Origin: Oscillospiraceae bacterium
GTDB taxonomy: Bacteria > Bacillota > Clostridia > Oscillospirales > Acutalibacteraceae
Assembly: GCA_015065975.1 (NCBI GenBank)
Contig: SVPG01000019.1
Span: forward strand, 1 to 38,912
Direction of reading: 5' to 3'
Length of the DNA stretch: 38,912 nucleotides
The translations under genes and the position numbers were made by a program. A model generated the notes under the pieces. It had not been told where the DNA came from and did no database searches. It saw only the letters and a program-made list of their open reading frames with translations. Below are positions 32,018-38,912 of the stretch, piece by piece (the stretch's first letter is position 1; the number at the start of each line of letters is the position of its first letter).

Positions 32018-33097
32018 TCAGGCATTCTCCATCGACTGCTCGAGAAGCTTTGCTCTCTCGGCAGTGATGAGCGAATCTATCGTTTCGTCGAGGTCGCCGT
32101 TGAGAATTGCCTCAAGCTTGTAAAGGGTGAGTCCGATACGGTGGTCGGACATTCTGCCCTGCGGATAGTTGTAGGTTCTGATTCTTTCGCTTCTGTCGCC
32201 CGTTCCGACCTGAGCCTTTCGGTCGGCGGCGATGGCGTCGGCCTGCTTCTGACGCTCGGCATCAAGCAGTCTCGTCTTGAGCAGCTTCATCGCCTTGTCC
32301 TTGTTCTTGTACTGGCTGCGCTCGTCCTGACACTCGACGACCAGTCCCGTCGGTATATGCGTGATTCTTATGGCCGAATCGGTCGTGTTGACGTGCTGAC
32401 CGCCTGCACCGCTAGAACGGTAGGTATCGATTCTCAGATCGGTCGGGTTTATCTCGATCTCAACATCGTCCGCCTCGGGCAGAACGGCAACGGTGACGGT
32501 TGAGGTGTGTATTCTTCCCTGAGACTCGGTCTCGGGAACTCTCTGAACGCGGTGAACACCGCTTTCGTACTTGAGTCTTGAATATGCGCCCTCGCCCGCA
32601 ATCATGAAGCTGACTTCCTTATAACCGCCGAGCTCGGTTTCGTTCGAGTTCATTATCTCGGTCTTCCAGCCGCGTGATTCGGCATACATGGAGTACATTC
32701 TTGTGAGAACGGCAGAGAAGAGCGCCGCCTCGTCGCCGCCCGCACCGCCGCGTATTTCTACGATAACGTTGCGGTCGTCGTTCGGGTCGCGCGGAAGAAG
32801 AAGTATCTTGAGCTCCTCCGCCAGACGCTCGATATCCTTTTTTGCTTCCTCGAGCTCAGCCTGAGCGAGCTCTCTGAAATCGGCGTCAAGTCCGCCCGAT
32901 TCGAGCATCTCGCGAGCCTCGCTCTCCGCCTCCTTCGCCTTGTTGTAGGCACGGTACGTCTCAACCAGAGGGGTCAGGTGCTTGAGCTCGCGCATTATGT
33001 CGCGCATAGCCGTCGGATCGCAGGCAACTGCGGGATCGCACGACTTCTCATTAAGTTCTTCAAATCTTGTTTCGGCGACAGCCAGTCTGTCAAACAT
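32018..33097 (-). CDS. prfA: Peptide chain release factor 1
   Basis: RF1 reads UAA and UAG stop codons and triggers peptide release. The protein (359 residues from the ATG at 33097) begins [16 protein letters not shown], the usual RF1 start. It has the anticodon-like tripeptide PET (188-190) in [14 protein letters not shown], where most bacteria have PAT or PVT, and the catalytic GGQ (232-234) in [15 protein letters not shown] one codon earlier is also open. It lies between DUF951 and the SseB-like gene. Confidence 0.97.
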   Translation of the reverse strand: MFDRLAVAETRFEELNEKSCDPAVACDPTAMRDIMRELKHLTPLVETYRAYNKAKEAESEAREMLESGGLDADFRELAQAELEEAKKDIERLAEELKILLLPRDPNDDRNVIVEIRGGAGGDEAALFSAVLTRMYSMYAESRGWKTEIMNSNETELGGYKEVSFMIAGEGAYSRLKYESGVHRVQRVPETESQGRIHTSTVTVAVLPEADDVEIEINPTDLRIDTYRSSGAGGQHVNTTDSAIRITHIPTGLVVECQDERSQYKNKDKAMKLLKTRLLDAERQKQADAIAADRKAQVGTGDRSERIRTYNYPQGRMSDHRIGLTLYKLEAILNGDLDETIDSLITAERAKLLEQSMENA

Positions 33098-33131
33098 CAA
33101 CTATTCACACTTTCGGTTTAATATTTATTGC

Positions 33132-33326
33132 TCAGCTGCGAGCTTCGTCGGGCTTTATGACCCTTTTGATATTTTTCTCCGCCTTATGTCTCGGCACCAT
33201 AACCTCATGCGAGCAGCCCTCACATCTGAGTTTGAAATCCATACCCGAACGCAGAACCTCAAATCTGTTCGAGCCGCACGGATGAGGCTTTTTCATTTCG
33301 AGCAGATCGCCCTTTTCAACATTCAT
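33132..33326 (-). CDS. DUF951 family small protein
   Basis: This 64-residue protein matches DUF951: MNVEKGDLLEMKKPHPCGSN, then LRCEGCSHEVMVPR, with Cys at CG and CxxC that could bind zinc. The family is common in Firmicutes and uncharacterised. The start is the ATG at 33324-33326, 9 bases after the stop of the preceding surface-protein gene; there is no strong ribosome site, so coupling is likely. Confidence 0.85.
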   Translation of the reverse strand: MNVEKGDLLEMKKPHPCGSNRFEVLRSGMDFKLRCEGCSHEVMVPRHKAEKNIKRVIKPDEARS

Positions 33327-33335
33327 AATCAAAAA

Positions 33336-34835
33336 TCAATAGCGACCGTAATAGTCATCATCGTCATATTCGTCAAAGCTTACGTTTCTCTGGCGTCCCT
33401 GATACGGGCGATTGCGTCCGCCGTATCCGCGGTCGTAATCATCGTAATCGCCGTAGTCATCGCCCGCAAAATCGGCAAGGTTGCGTCCTCTTCTCGAATC
33501 GCGGTAGAGTGGCTCGTCATAATAGTCATCCTCGGGCATACGGTTCTTGCTGCCGCCCGAGCTCATGTTGACTATCATGAAAATGCACGCGCCGAGAACG
33601 ACGGTGATGATTATTCCGATAAGGACCCACATAAGGGGCGACATTCCGCCAAGCAGTCCTCCGCTCTGTTTTGCCTGTGTTGTTGTGGGAAGAACCGTTC
33701 CCGTATCCTCACTCGGAGAGGTCATTGTGAAGGATTCGATGCGAAGCGCAGTGCCGTTGAGTGTATATCCGCAGCTCGTACCGTTGACAAGACAGGTATT
33801 ATCGGCATAGAAAACCATTGTTCCGCTGCCGTCGGACGCCGACCATGTTCCGTATATGGAATCGGCAGCCGTTCCGTCAGAGCGGTAATAGGTCTGTGTT
33901 ACGCCTGTCGACGCGTTCGTGAGCGTCATTGTCGTTCCGTTTATGGAGCAGCCGTAATCGGTGACCGTCTGCTGTCCCGACACGGGAGGTATAGAAGATA
34001 TCGCGCTTGTCGTGGTAGTGCCCGCTGCACTGTTTGCGTTGGGATCGCCGACGATTACCGTGATGTTGCAGGTCTTTGTGACCGAGCCCGCGGTGATGGT
34101 TGCGACAAAGGTGTTTGTACCTTCAATGAGATCGGGTTTTATGGTGTATCGATAATATTCAAGCGTCTGCTTTTCCTTTGCGTTTGCGGCATCGACGACC
34201 CTCGTGCCGTCCGCTCTGACGGTGGTGTTCTCAAAGAATACCTCGTTCTCGTGACGGGGAGTCAGTCTGAACTCGCAGCTCTTTGTTCCCGATGCAAGCT
34301 CGTAAACGAGACCGTCATTCACCGAACCGCTCTTCGGAGCGATCTCATTGTCGCCCAGTCTGAGAATGACCTTGTCAAAGAAGCACTCGATGGTCGAACG
34401 TCTTACGGTTATATTGAGCGTTCTCGACTGACCCGAATTGGACGAAAACTTGACCGAGAAGCTCTGAGTCTTTTCCTTGAGCTCAAATGTTCCGCTATAA
34501 ACTCCGTTCGATTCGGAGAAGGATACCGAAGAGCTCGAACAGGAAAGGCCCGAAGGTCCCGTGATCTTGACGGTCAGCGACGGCATCCAGTCGGGAACAT
34601 TGAAGGAATAATTGTCGGTGCTGTTGGAATAATTCGGTGAGCACAGATAGTTCTTCTGGTTGCTTCCGACCGAGCTGAGCGCCTTGAGCTCAAGCTTTGT
34701 CTGCGCTGCCGCAGTCGTGGGCGCGGTTGTCGCGGTAGTTGCTCCCGCTTCACTTGCAAAGACAGCAGGTGCAGCCACACTGCAGACAAGCGCCGCAAGC
34801 AGCAGAGCCGACACTATTTTAAGAAGTCTTTTCAT
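33336..34835 (-). CDS. Membrane-anchored surface protein with cadherin-like domain and Tyr/Asp-rich tail
   Basis: I do not recognise the full protein. It is 499 residues: signal peptide (1-27); a Thr/Ala linker; a beta-sandwich region (about 45-140) with cadherin-like features (NQKNYLCSPNYSNSTDNYSFNV); a second beta-rich region (about 145-265); a Ser/Thr linker; a small domain (about 290-365) with YGTWSASDGSGTMVFYADNTC; a membrane segment (about 395-418); and a cytoplasmic tail (about 425-499) rich in Tyr, Asp, Arg and Gly, ending DEYDDDDYYGRY. The ATG at 34833-34835 has GGAGG upstream and its own promoter. It is the first gene of the operon that continues into DUF951 and prfA. Extracellular recognition or sensing is an inference. 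Confidence 0.75.
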   Translation of the reverse strand: MKRLLKIVSALLLAALVCSVAAPAVFASEAGATTATTAPTTAAAQTKLELKALSSVGSNQKNYLCSPNYSNSTDNYSFNVPDWMPSLTVKITGPSGLSCSSSSVSFSESNGVYSGTFELKEKTQSFSVKFSSNSGQSRTLNITVRRSTIECFFDKVILRLGDNEIAPKSGSVNDGLVYELASGTKSCEFRLTPRHENEVFFENTTVRADGTRVVDAANAKEKQTLEYYRYTIKPDLIEGTNTFVATITAGSVTKTCNITVIVGDPNANSAAGTTTTSAISSIPPVSGQQTVTDYGCSINGTTMTLTNASTGVTQTYYRSDGTAADSIYGTWSASDGSGTMVFYADNTCLVNGTSCGYTLNGTALRIESFTMTSPSEDTGTVLPTTTQAKQSGGLLGGMSPLMWVLIGIIITVVLGACIFMIVNMSSGGSKNRMPEDDYYDEPLYRDSRRGRNLADFAGDDYGDYDDYDRGYGGRNRPYQGRQRNVSFDEYDDDDYYGRY

Positions 34836-34878
34836 ATTGACCCTCCTCTTTGATTTTTCACATATTATTTGAATTTTA

Positions 34879-34907
34879 ATTATACTATCTGCAAAACAAA
34901 AAAGCAA
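34879..34907 (-). promoter_or_regulatory. Promoter of the surface-protein/prfA/flotillin operon
   Basis: On the minus strand, TTGCTT (34902-34907), a 17-base spacer and a perfect TATAAT (34879-34884). The -35 is weak. It is divergent from the pepT promoter. Confidence 0.6.
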
Positions 34908-34932
34908 GATAATTACATCGACTTGACACCGA

Positions 34933-34941
34933 TGTTATAAT
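34933..34941 (+). promoter_or_regulatory. Extended -10 promoter of pepT
   Basis: TGTTATAAT at 34933-34941 is an extended -10 element. No good -35 is seen at 17 bases. The ribosome site AAAGGAG lies at about 34956. Confidence 0.6.
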
Positions 34942-34973
34942 AAATTTACATAATTAAAGGAGTCGTAACAATT

Positions 34974-36173
34974 ATGAATGCTGCTGAGAGATTCTTGAAA
35001 TACGTAAAAATCCACACCACCTCGGACGAGACGACAAAGGTCAGACCGAGCACACCGGGACAGATCGAGTTTGCAAAGATGCTCGCGTGCGAGCTTGAGT
35101 CGATCGGTGCCGAAAACATACGCATCAGCGACGGCTGCGTTTACGCGTCTATCGGCGCGTCCGAAGGCTGCGAAAACCTTCCCGCAATCGGACTTATCGC
35201 ACACATGGACACAGCTCCCGACGTCAGCGGCGAAAACGTAAACCCGCAGATAATTGAGAGCTACGGCGGAGATGACATAACTCTCGCAAACGGACTTGTC
35301 ATGCGCGTCTGCGAATACCCCGAGCTTGCCGACTGCAAAGGGCTCGACCTCATCGTCACCGACGGAAACACGCTTCTCGGTTCGGACGACAAGGCGGGCG
35401 TTGCGGAGATAATGTCAGCCGCAGAAAAGATCATAAAAGAGAACATACCTCACGGAAAAATATGCATCGCCTTCACTCCCGACGAGGAGATCGGTGAAGG
35501 TGCCGACGGTTTTGACGTGGAAGGATTCGGTGCACAGTTTGCCTATACCGTCGACGGCGGAGCTCTCGGCGAGATCGAATATGAAAACTTCAACGCAGCT
35601 TCCGCATCGATAAAGATCACAGGTGTCAACATTCACCCGGGAAGCGCAAAGAACAAGATGATAAATGCCTCTCTCATCGCTGTCGAGCTTGCTTCAATGC
35701 TGCCCGAAAAGATGACCCCCGCTCACACCGAAGGGTACGAAGGATTCTTCCATCTCACGGGGATAAATTCCTCGGAAGAGCTTGCCGAAATGCACTATAT
35801 AATCCGCGACCACGACCGCGAAAAATTCGAGCAGAAAAAGTCGATGCTCGCCGATATCGTACGCACACTCAACGAAAAGTACGCAGACCGCATCGAGCTT
35901 TGCACGACCGATTCCTATTACAATATGCGCGAGATGGTCGAGCCTCACCCCGAAATAATCGACCGCGCAAAATCTGCCATGACCGCCTGCGGTGTCGAGC
36001 CGCGCTGTGTCCCCATTCGCGGAGGTACGGACGGTGCCCGTCTCTCCTTTATGGGGCTTCCCTGCCCCAATCTTTCGACCGGCGGCTACAATTTTCACGG
36101 CAGATTTGAATACATTCCCGTACAGTCGATCGAAAAAATGGTCGAAGTCTTAATCGAGATTGTCCGAGCATGA
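34974..36173 (+). CDS. pepT: Peptidase T (tripeptide aminopeptidase)
   Basis: PepT removes N-terminal residues from tripeptides in the cytoplasm using two zinc ions. The 399-residue protein has M20 motifs: AHMDTAPD (His77, Asp79), GSDDKAG (bridging Asp138), PDEEIGEG (Glu171/Glu172), VDGGALGE, and the C-terminal STGGYNFHGRFEY with the last metal-binding His. The ATG has AAAGGAG 11 bases upstream. A GNAT gene follows after 14 bases and a lipoprotein after that, so they may share a transcript. Confidence 0.96.
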   Translation: MNAAERFLKYVKIHTTSDETTKVRPSTPGQIEFAKMLACELESIGAENIRISDGCVYASIGASEGCENLPAIGLIAHMDTAPDVSGENVNPQIIESYGGDDITLANGLVMRVCEYPELADCKGLDLIVTDGNTLLGSDDKAGVAEIMSAAEKIIKENIPHGKICIAFTPDEEIGEGADGFDVEGFGAQFAYTVDGGALGEIEYENFNAASASIKITGVNIHPGSAKNKMINASLIAVELASMLPEKMTPAHTEGYEGFFHLTGINSSEELAEMHYIIRDHDREKFEQKKSMLADIVRTLNEKYADRIELCTTDSYYNMREMVEPHPEIIDRAKSAMTACGVEPRCVPIRGGTDGARLSFMGLPCPNLSTGGYNFHGRFEYIPVQSIEKMVEVLIEIVRA

Positions 36174-36187
36174 ATGAAGGTGAATAA

Positions 36188-36652
36188 ATGACACGCGAAT
36201 CATTCGCCCCGATAAAGTACCGCAAGGAATACGAGCCCGAGCTTATCGATTTTCTCGCGCAGTGCCTCCCCCAGTCGGGAAGAGCCCTCGACATGGACGG
36301 TCGGCACAGCTTTTACCGCGATATCGAAAACAGCTTCATCGCCTTTTGGTGTATGTTTGACGGAGATAAAATCATCGGAGCCGTCGCCGTAAAGGAGCTT
36401 TCCGACACCGACTGCGAGCTCAAATCGCTCTATCTGCTCGAGCAATATCACGGCATGGGATACGGCAGAGCCCTGCTCGAAGCCGCCGTTTCATTCGCAA
36501 AGGAATCGGGATACGAAAATATGTATCTCGACTCCCTCTCAACAAGCAAAAGAGCAATCGCTCTTTACCGCAAAACTGGATTTATAGACACCGAAAGGTA
36601 TAACGAAAACGAGCGCTCCGATGTATTCATGGTGCTTGATCTGAAGAAATGA
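36188..36652 (+). CDS. GNAT-family N-acetyltransferase
   Basis: This is a 154-residue acyl-CoA-dependent acetyltransferase. The CoA pyrophosphate loop YHGMGYGRALLEAA (motif QxxGxG/A-like) is at about residues 90-103, followed by MYLDSLSTSKRAIALYRKTGF, a typical C-terminal GNAT half. Substrate unknown. GAAGGTG precedes the ATG. It lies 14 bases after pepT. Confidence 0.88.
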   Translation: MTRESFAPIKYRKEYEPELIDFLAQCLPQSGRALDMDGRHSFYRDIENSFIAFWCMFDGDKIIGAVAVKELSDTDCELKSLYLLEQYHGMGYGRALLEAAVSFAKESGYENMYLDSLSTSKRAIALYRKTGFIDTERYNENERSDVFMVLDLKK

Positions 36653-36668
36653 CAGGGGACGGTGCAAT

Positions 36669-37211
36669 ATGAAAAAACGATTTATTCTTGTGGCTTTAAT
36701 TCTTGCTCTTTCAATGCTGCTTACATCTTGTCTGGACGGATATAACGACCTTATGTACGAATATTTATCCGATTCGAACAACTATATGCAGTACGAGGTG
36801 ACTCTTGTGGACATATACTACCGTGATGAAGACGGTGAAATTTGTGAAGACTATAAGAGCGAGGATATTAAAAATTCAGAACATGTGTATTTCAGCGTAT
36901 ATTTTCACTCAAAGCACGAAGTCGCTCCATTCTTGGGGTTAAATGAAGACAATCTGCAGAAAGAATGTGATGAATATATCGTAAATCTCCAAATCGAACC
37001 AAACAACAATAAAATACTGTATGAGAACGGTTTTTACAGTGACATTGAGGAAAACACCGATATATCTCTGAAAACATCGAATTGGATATACATGGACGGC
37101 TTTTTCTTTTATGTTATCTCCGTTACATATAATGATACTGACTATCTTAACGAATCGGACGGTCTGGAAAATATTGTTGCTATGATGAAGGAGAATCCCA
37201 GTTTAATCTGA
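36669..37211 (+). CDS. Small secreted lipoprotein of unknown function
   Basis: This is a 180-residue protein with a type II signal peptide: basic start, hydrophobic core and lipobox LLTSC (Cys21 lipidated). The mature part is acidic, Asn/Asp/Tyr-rich and shows no known domain. Codon use is more A+T-rich than the neighbouring genes (many AAT, GAT, TAT), which may mean horizontal origin or low expression. AGGGGAC lies 8 bases before the ATG. It is the last gene of the pepT run, and a hairpin follows the stop codon. Confidence 0.75.
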   Translation: MKKRFILVALILALSMLLTSCLDGYNDLMYEYLSDSNNYMQYEVTLVDIYYRDEDGEICEDYKSEDIKNSEHVYFSVYFHSKHEVAPFLGLNEDNLQKECDEYIVNLQIEPNNNKILYENGFYSDIEENTDISLKTSNWIYMDGFFFYVISVTYNDTDYLNESDGLENIVAMMKENPSLI

Positions 37212-37219
37212 CACGCAGC

Positions 37220-37250
37220 AACCCCCGACAGATTGAATCTGTCGGGGGTT
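37220..37250. terminator. Terminator-like hairpin after the lipoprotein gene
   Basis: AACCCCCGACAGATT (37220-37234) pairs perfectly with AATCTGTCGGGGGTT (37236-37250) around one base, effectively a 13-bp stem with a small loop. T-runs on both sides are weak, so termination efficiency is uncertain. Confidence 0.65.
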
Positions 37251-37278
37251 GTCTTATCGCAATTTATTATACAATCAG

Positions 37279-38148
37279 TTATATTTCACTTGAAAATTTC
37301 GGAACGTAGCTTTCCTGAGCCGACGAAAGCTCCTGAGCAAAGCCGTCTATGCCGAGGTCTGCCGCAAAATCGAGCACTCGGTCATACTCGCGCTCGGTTA
37401 TCTTCCGTGACAGCTCGGGGAACTCCTGCGCTCTTCCCGCAGGGAAATACTGCGCCATAATGCTGACGAGTGTTTCGGGCATATTCTCGGCAAGCCACCC
37501 GATAATCTCCATCGAATCGTCGGTATTGTTCGGCAGGATAAGGTGCCTGACGATCATTCCCGACGTCATGATGTCACCGTCAAAGGTATCCTTCGGCGCG
37601 TATTCTCTCATCTTCAGCAAGACCTGCTTTACGGTCTTCGGGTAATCGGGCGCATTCGCATAGCGGCGCGCCGTTTCCTCACCCGAAAACTTGAAATCGG
37701 GCAGCCAGATGTCGACATATTTTGCCAGTGCTTCCAACGTGTTCAGGCTCTCATATCCCGAACTGTTCCATACGATCGGAATGCTCGGTCGGTATATCTC
37801 AAGCGTTTTTATAATCTGCGGCACATAATGCGTACCCGTCACAAAACTTATATTGTGAACACCGTCCGATTCGAGCTTTTCGATTATTTTCGCGAGCTGA
37901 GCGGGCGATTTGTCGGCGCCGATCCTCTCACCCTGCGATATGACGCTGTTCTGGCAGAAAACACAGCCCAGCGGGCAGCCCGAAAAGAATATCGTTCCCG
38001 AGCCGTTTTTTCCGCTTATGCACGGCTCCTCCCACATATGAGGCGACGCTGCCGCAATCCTCATCTGTGACGGCATCAGACAATATCCGTCCGCTGCCGT
38101 TTCATCCCTTTGCGCAGAGCATCTGCGCGGACACAGCGAACATATCAT
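37279..38148 (-). CDS. PflX-type radical SAM protein
   Basis: This is a 289-residue radical SAM enzyme resembling PflX (COG1313), whose substrates are unknown. The cluster motif is CPLGCVFC (58-65), a Cx3Cx2C arrangement following TIFFSGC. The N-terminus has CSLCPRRC, a second metal-binding Cys set, and the C-terminal half has the PflA-like NSSGYES. The ATG at 38146-38148 overlaps the frameshifted tail of the upstream FMN_bind-like gene by ATGA, so they were once translationally coupled. Co-expression with a flavoprotein would fit an electron-supply role, which is inference. Confidence 0.88.
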   Translation of the reverse strand: MICSLCPRRCSAQRDETAADGYCLMPSQMRIAAASPHMWEEPCISGKNGSGTIFFSGCPLGCVFCQNSVISQGERIGADKSPAQLAKIIEKLESDGVHNISFVTGTHYVPQIIKTLEIYRPSIPIVWNSSGYESLNTLEALAKYVDIWLPDFKFSGEETARRYANAPDYPKTVKQVLLKMREYAPKDTFDGDIMTSGMIVRHLILPNNTDDSMEIIGWLAENMPETLVSIMAQYFPAGRAQEFPELSRKITEREYDRVLDFAADLGIDGFAQELSSAQESYVPKFSSEI

Positions 38149-38202
38149 ATCTGAGAAAGGGCATTCTCAATTGCCTTGAGAATTATCTTGTCGGTGGCTC
38201 GG
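38145..38202 (-). pseudogene. Out-of-frame C-terminal remnant of the FMN_bind-like gene
   Basis: In the frame one base off from the upstream CDS, this segment reads ATDKIILKAIENALSQI and then TGA. That is the standard ending of FMN_bind-domain proteins (TGAT, then a helix). The TGA (38145-38147) overlaps the ATG of the next gene. Restoring one C on the plus strand near 38200 joins the two frames and completes a TGAT motif. It may be a true mutation or a sequence error. Confidence 0.72.
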
Positions 38203-38590
38203 TTCCGATTTCCTCATCGGGGACATTGAGCATCTGATATTCAACAACGGCATCAAAAACCTTCGGCGCTCTGTCCGCATCTATACCGTAATAATCCATC
38301 AGCTCGAGATACACTATCTTCCCGTCCTGAATCAGCAGTCCGACGCAGGCATAGAGATGATTCGATTCGTATTCCCCGAAATATTCGCCGTCGGGTGCAT
38401 CGCTGATATCATATTCGTAAACCATCAATTCAAGAACGAGCTGTTCGTTTATCGAAAGCACCGCACGCGAAATAATCAGTCCCGTAATTATGATCGACAC
38501 CGCAACAACTATCGCGATATATACGACAACGCGTTTTTTTCTTTTTTCTTCCCTTTTCGCCGCACTGCGCGACTCGGATTTCTTTGACAT
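38183..38590 (-). CDS. FMN_bind-domain-like membrane protein, probably frameshifted
   Basis: The 135-residue product has a basic N-terminus, one membrane segment (about 21-43) and an extracytoplasmic domain with FMN_bind features: DGEYFGEY (about 67-74), ACVGLLIQDGKIVYLEL (81-97) and VVEYQMLNV (115-123). FMN_bind proteins, like RnfG, attach FMN through a threonine in an (S/T)GAT motif near the C-terminus. Here the frame ends EIGTEPPTR just where that motif should be. The expected continuation, TGATDKIILKAIENAL, is present one base out of frame (see the remnant entry). So this gene is most likely broken by a single missing base, or the assembly has an error there. Confidence 0.75.
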   Translation of the reverse strand: MSKKSESRSAAKREEKRKKRVVVYIAIVVAVSIIITGLIISRAVLSINEQLVLELMVYEYDISDAPDGEYFGEYESNHLYACVGLLIQDGKIVYLELMDYYGIDADRAPKVFDAVVEYQMLNVPDEEIGTEPPTR

Positions 38591-38608
38591 TTTTATCTGA
38601 CCTTCCGT

Positions 38609-38912
38609 TTATCTTCCAAGCATGGCGGCACCGATGACGCCTGCATCGTTGCCGAGCTGAGCGCAGACAATCCTCGGCTGTCTTATGTTTCCTCTGCCGA
38701 AACGGTACTTTTCGACATATTCGCGAAGGGGAATCAGCAGGCTGTCGCCCTCGCCGCAGACACCGCCGCCGAGGCACACGACCTCAGGCTGGAGGATATT
38801 GACGCAATTGGTCAGTCCTTCGCCGAGATAATATATGTACGATTCGACGACCAGAGTCGCCGCCGCATCACCCATGCGCATTGCGTCAAAGGCGGTCTTT
38901 CCGCGCACCTTG
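38609..38912 (-). CDS. ROK-family glucokinase, C-terminal part (truncated by window edge)
   Basis: ROK kinases phosphorylate glucose or related sugars. The visible C-terminal 100 residues read KVRGKTAFDAMRMGDAAATLVV at the start, then GLTNCVNILQPEVVCLGGGVC, the conserved NxxxPxxxxxGGGV segment of ROK glucokinases, and end LGNDAGVIGAAMLGR, the usual final motif. The frame runs through the right edge, so the N-terminal ATP-binding DxGxT and zinc-finger region are outside the window. It precedes the FMN_bind-like gene by 18 bases. Confidence 0.88.
   Translation of the reverse strand, partial: KVRGKTAFDAMRMGDAAATLVVESYIYYLGEGLTNCVNILQPEVVCLGGGVCGEGDSLLIPLREYVEKYRFGRGNIRQPRIVCAQLGNDAGVIGAAMLGR

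Overview
The window looks like chromosomal DNA of a spore-forming Gram-positive Clostridia member, probably near the Ruminococcaceae/Oscillospirales. Evidence: an alpha/beta small acid-soluble spore protein at the left edge, strong AAGGAGG-type ribosome sites, frequent TTG starts, consensus TTGACA-17-TATAAT promoters, a sortase-anchored BspA-repeat surface protein and a ClpE-type zinc-finger Clp ATPase. I see no tRNA, rRNA, insertion sequence, phage gene or CRISPR array. It is mostly a dense, ordinary core chromosome with a few odd modules.

Layout. 1-9.1 kb: spore protein (cut by the edge), a CPBP membrane protease with a palindrome over its promoter, a membrane M28 peptidase with a hairpin over its ribosome site, a 1198-residue surface protein, a PadR/HAAS regulatory pair and PRPP synthetase. 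9.1-15.4 kb (minus strand): a NudC-like Nudix hydrolase, a small membrane protein, a ClpE-like ATPase, PgsA, a CvpA-like protein and a Cys-rich DUF6062 protein. 15.6-20.4 kb (plus): a membrane-anchored CapA-fold protein whose catalytic motifs are all substituted, then ruvC-ruvA-(nuclease-like gene)-ruvB. 20.4-22.5 kb: a CDF metal transporter and a divergent DUF4299-like gene.

22.6-28.1 kb (plus) is the most unusual stretch. One promoter and one terminator appear to bracket five genes: a DUF368 polyprenyl-phosphate transporter (PopT family), polyphosphate kinase Ppk1, and RnfD-, RnfE- and RnfA-like membrane proteins. No rnfB, rnfC or rnfG is present, and the cysteines that hold the membrane [2Fe-2S] cluster are replaced in RnfA and at least partly in RnfE. 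This may be a cofactor-poor Rnf-derived membrane module.

28.1-34.9 kb (minus): one long probable operon with a membrane-anchored surface protein, DUF951, prfA, an SseB-like protein, the tRNA t6A enzyme Sua5/TsaC, an NfeD-like protein and flotillin. 34.9-37.2 kb (plus): pepT, a GNAT acetyltransferase and a lipoprotein. 37.3-38.9 kb (minus): a PflX-type radical SAM protein, an FMN_bind-domain protein that seems frameshifted exactly at its flavin-attachment motif, and the C-terminal part of a ROK glucokinase cut by the right edge.

All family names come from motif recognition by eye; no database search was run.
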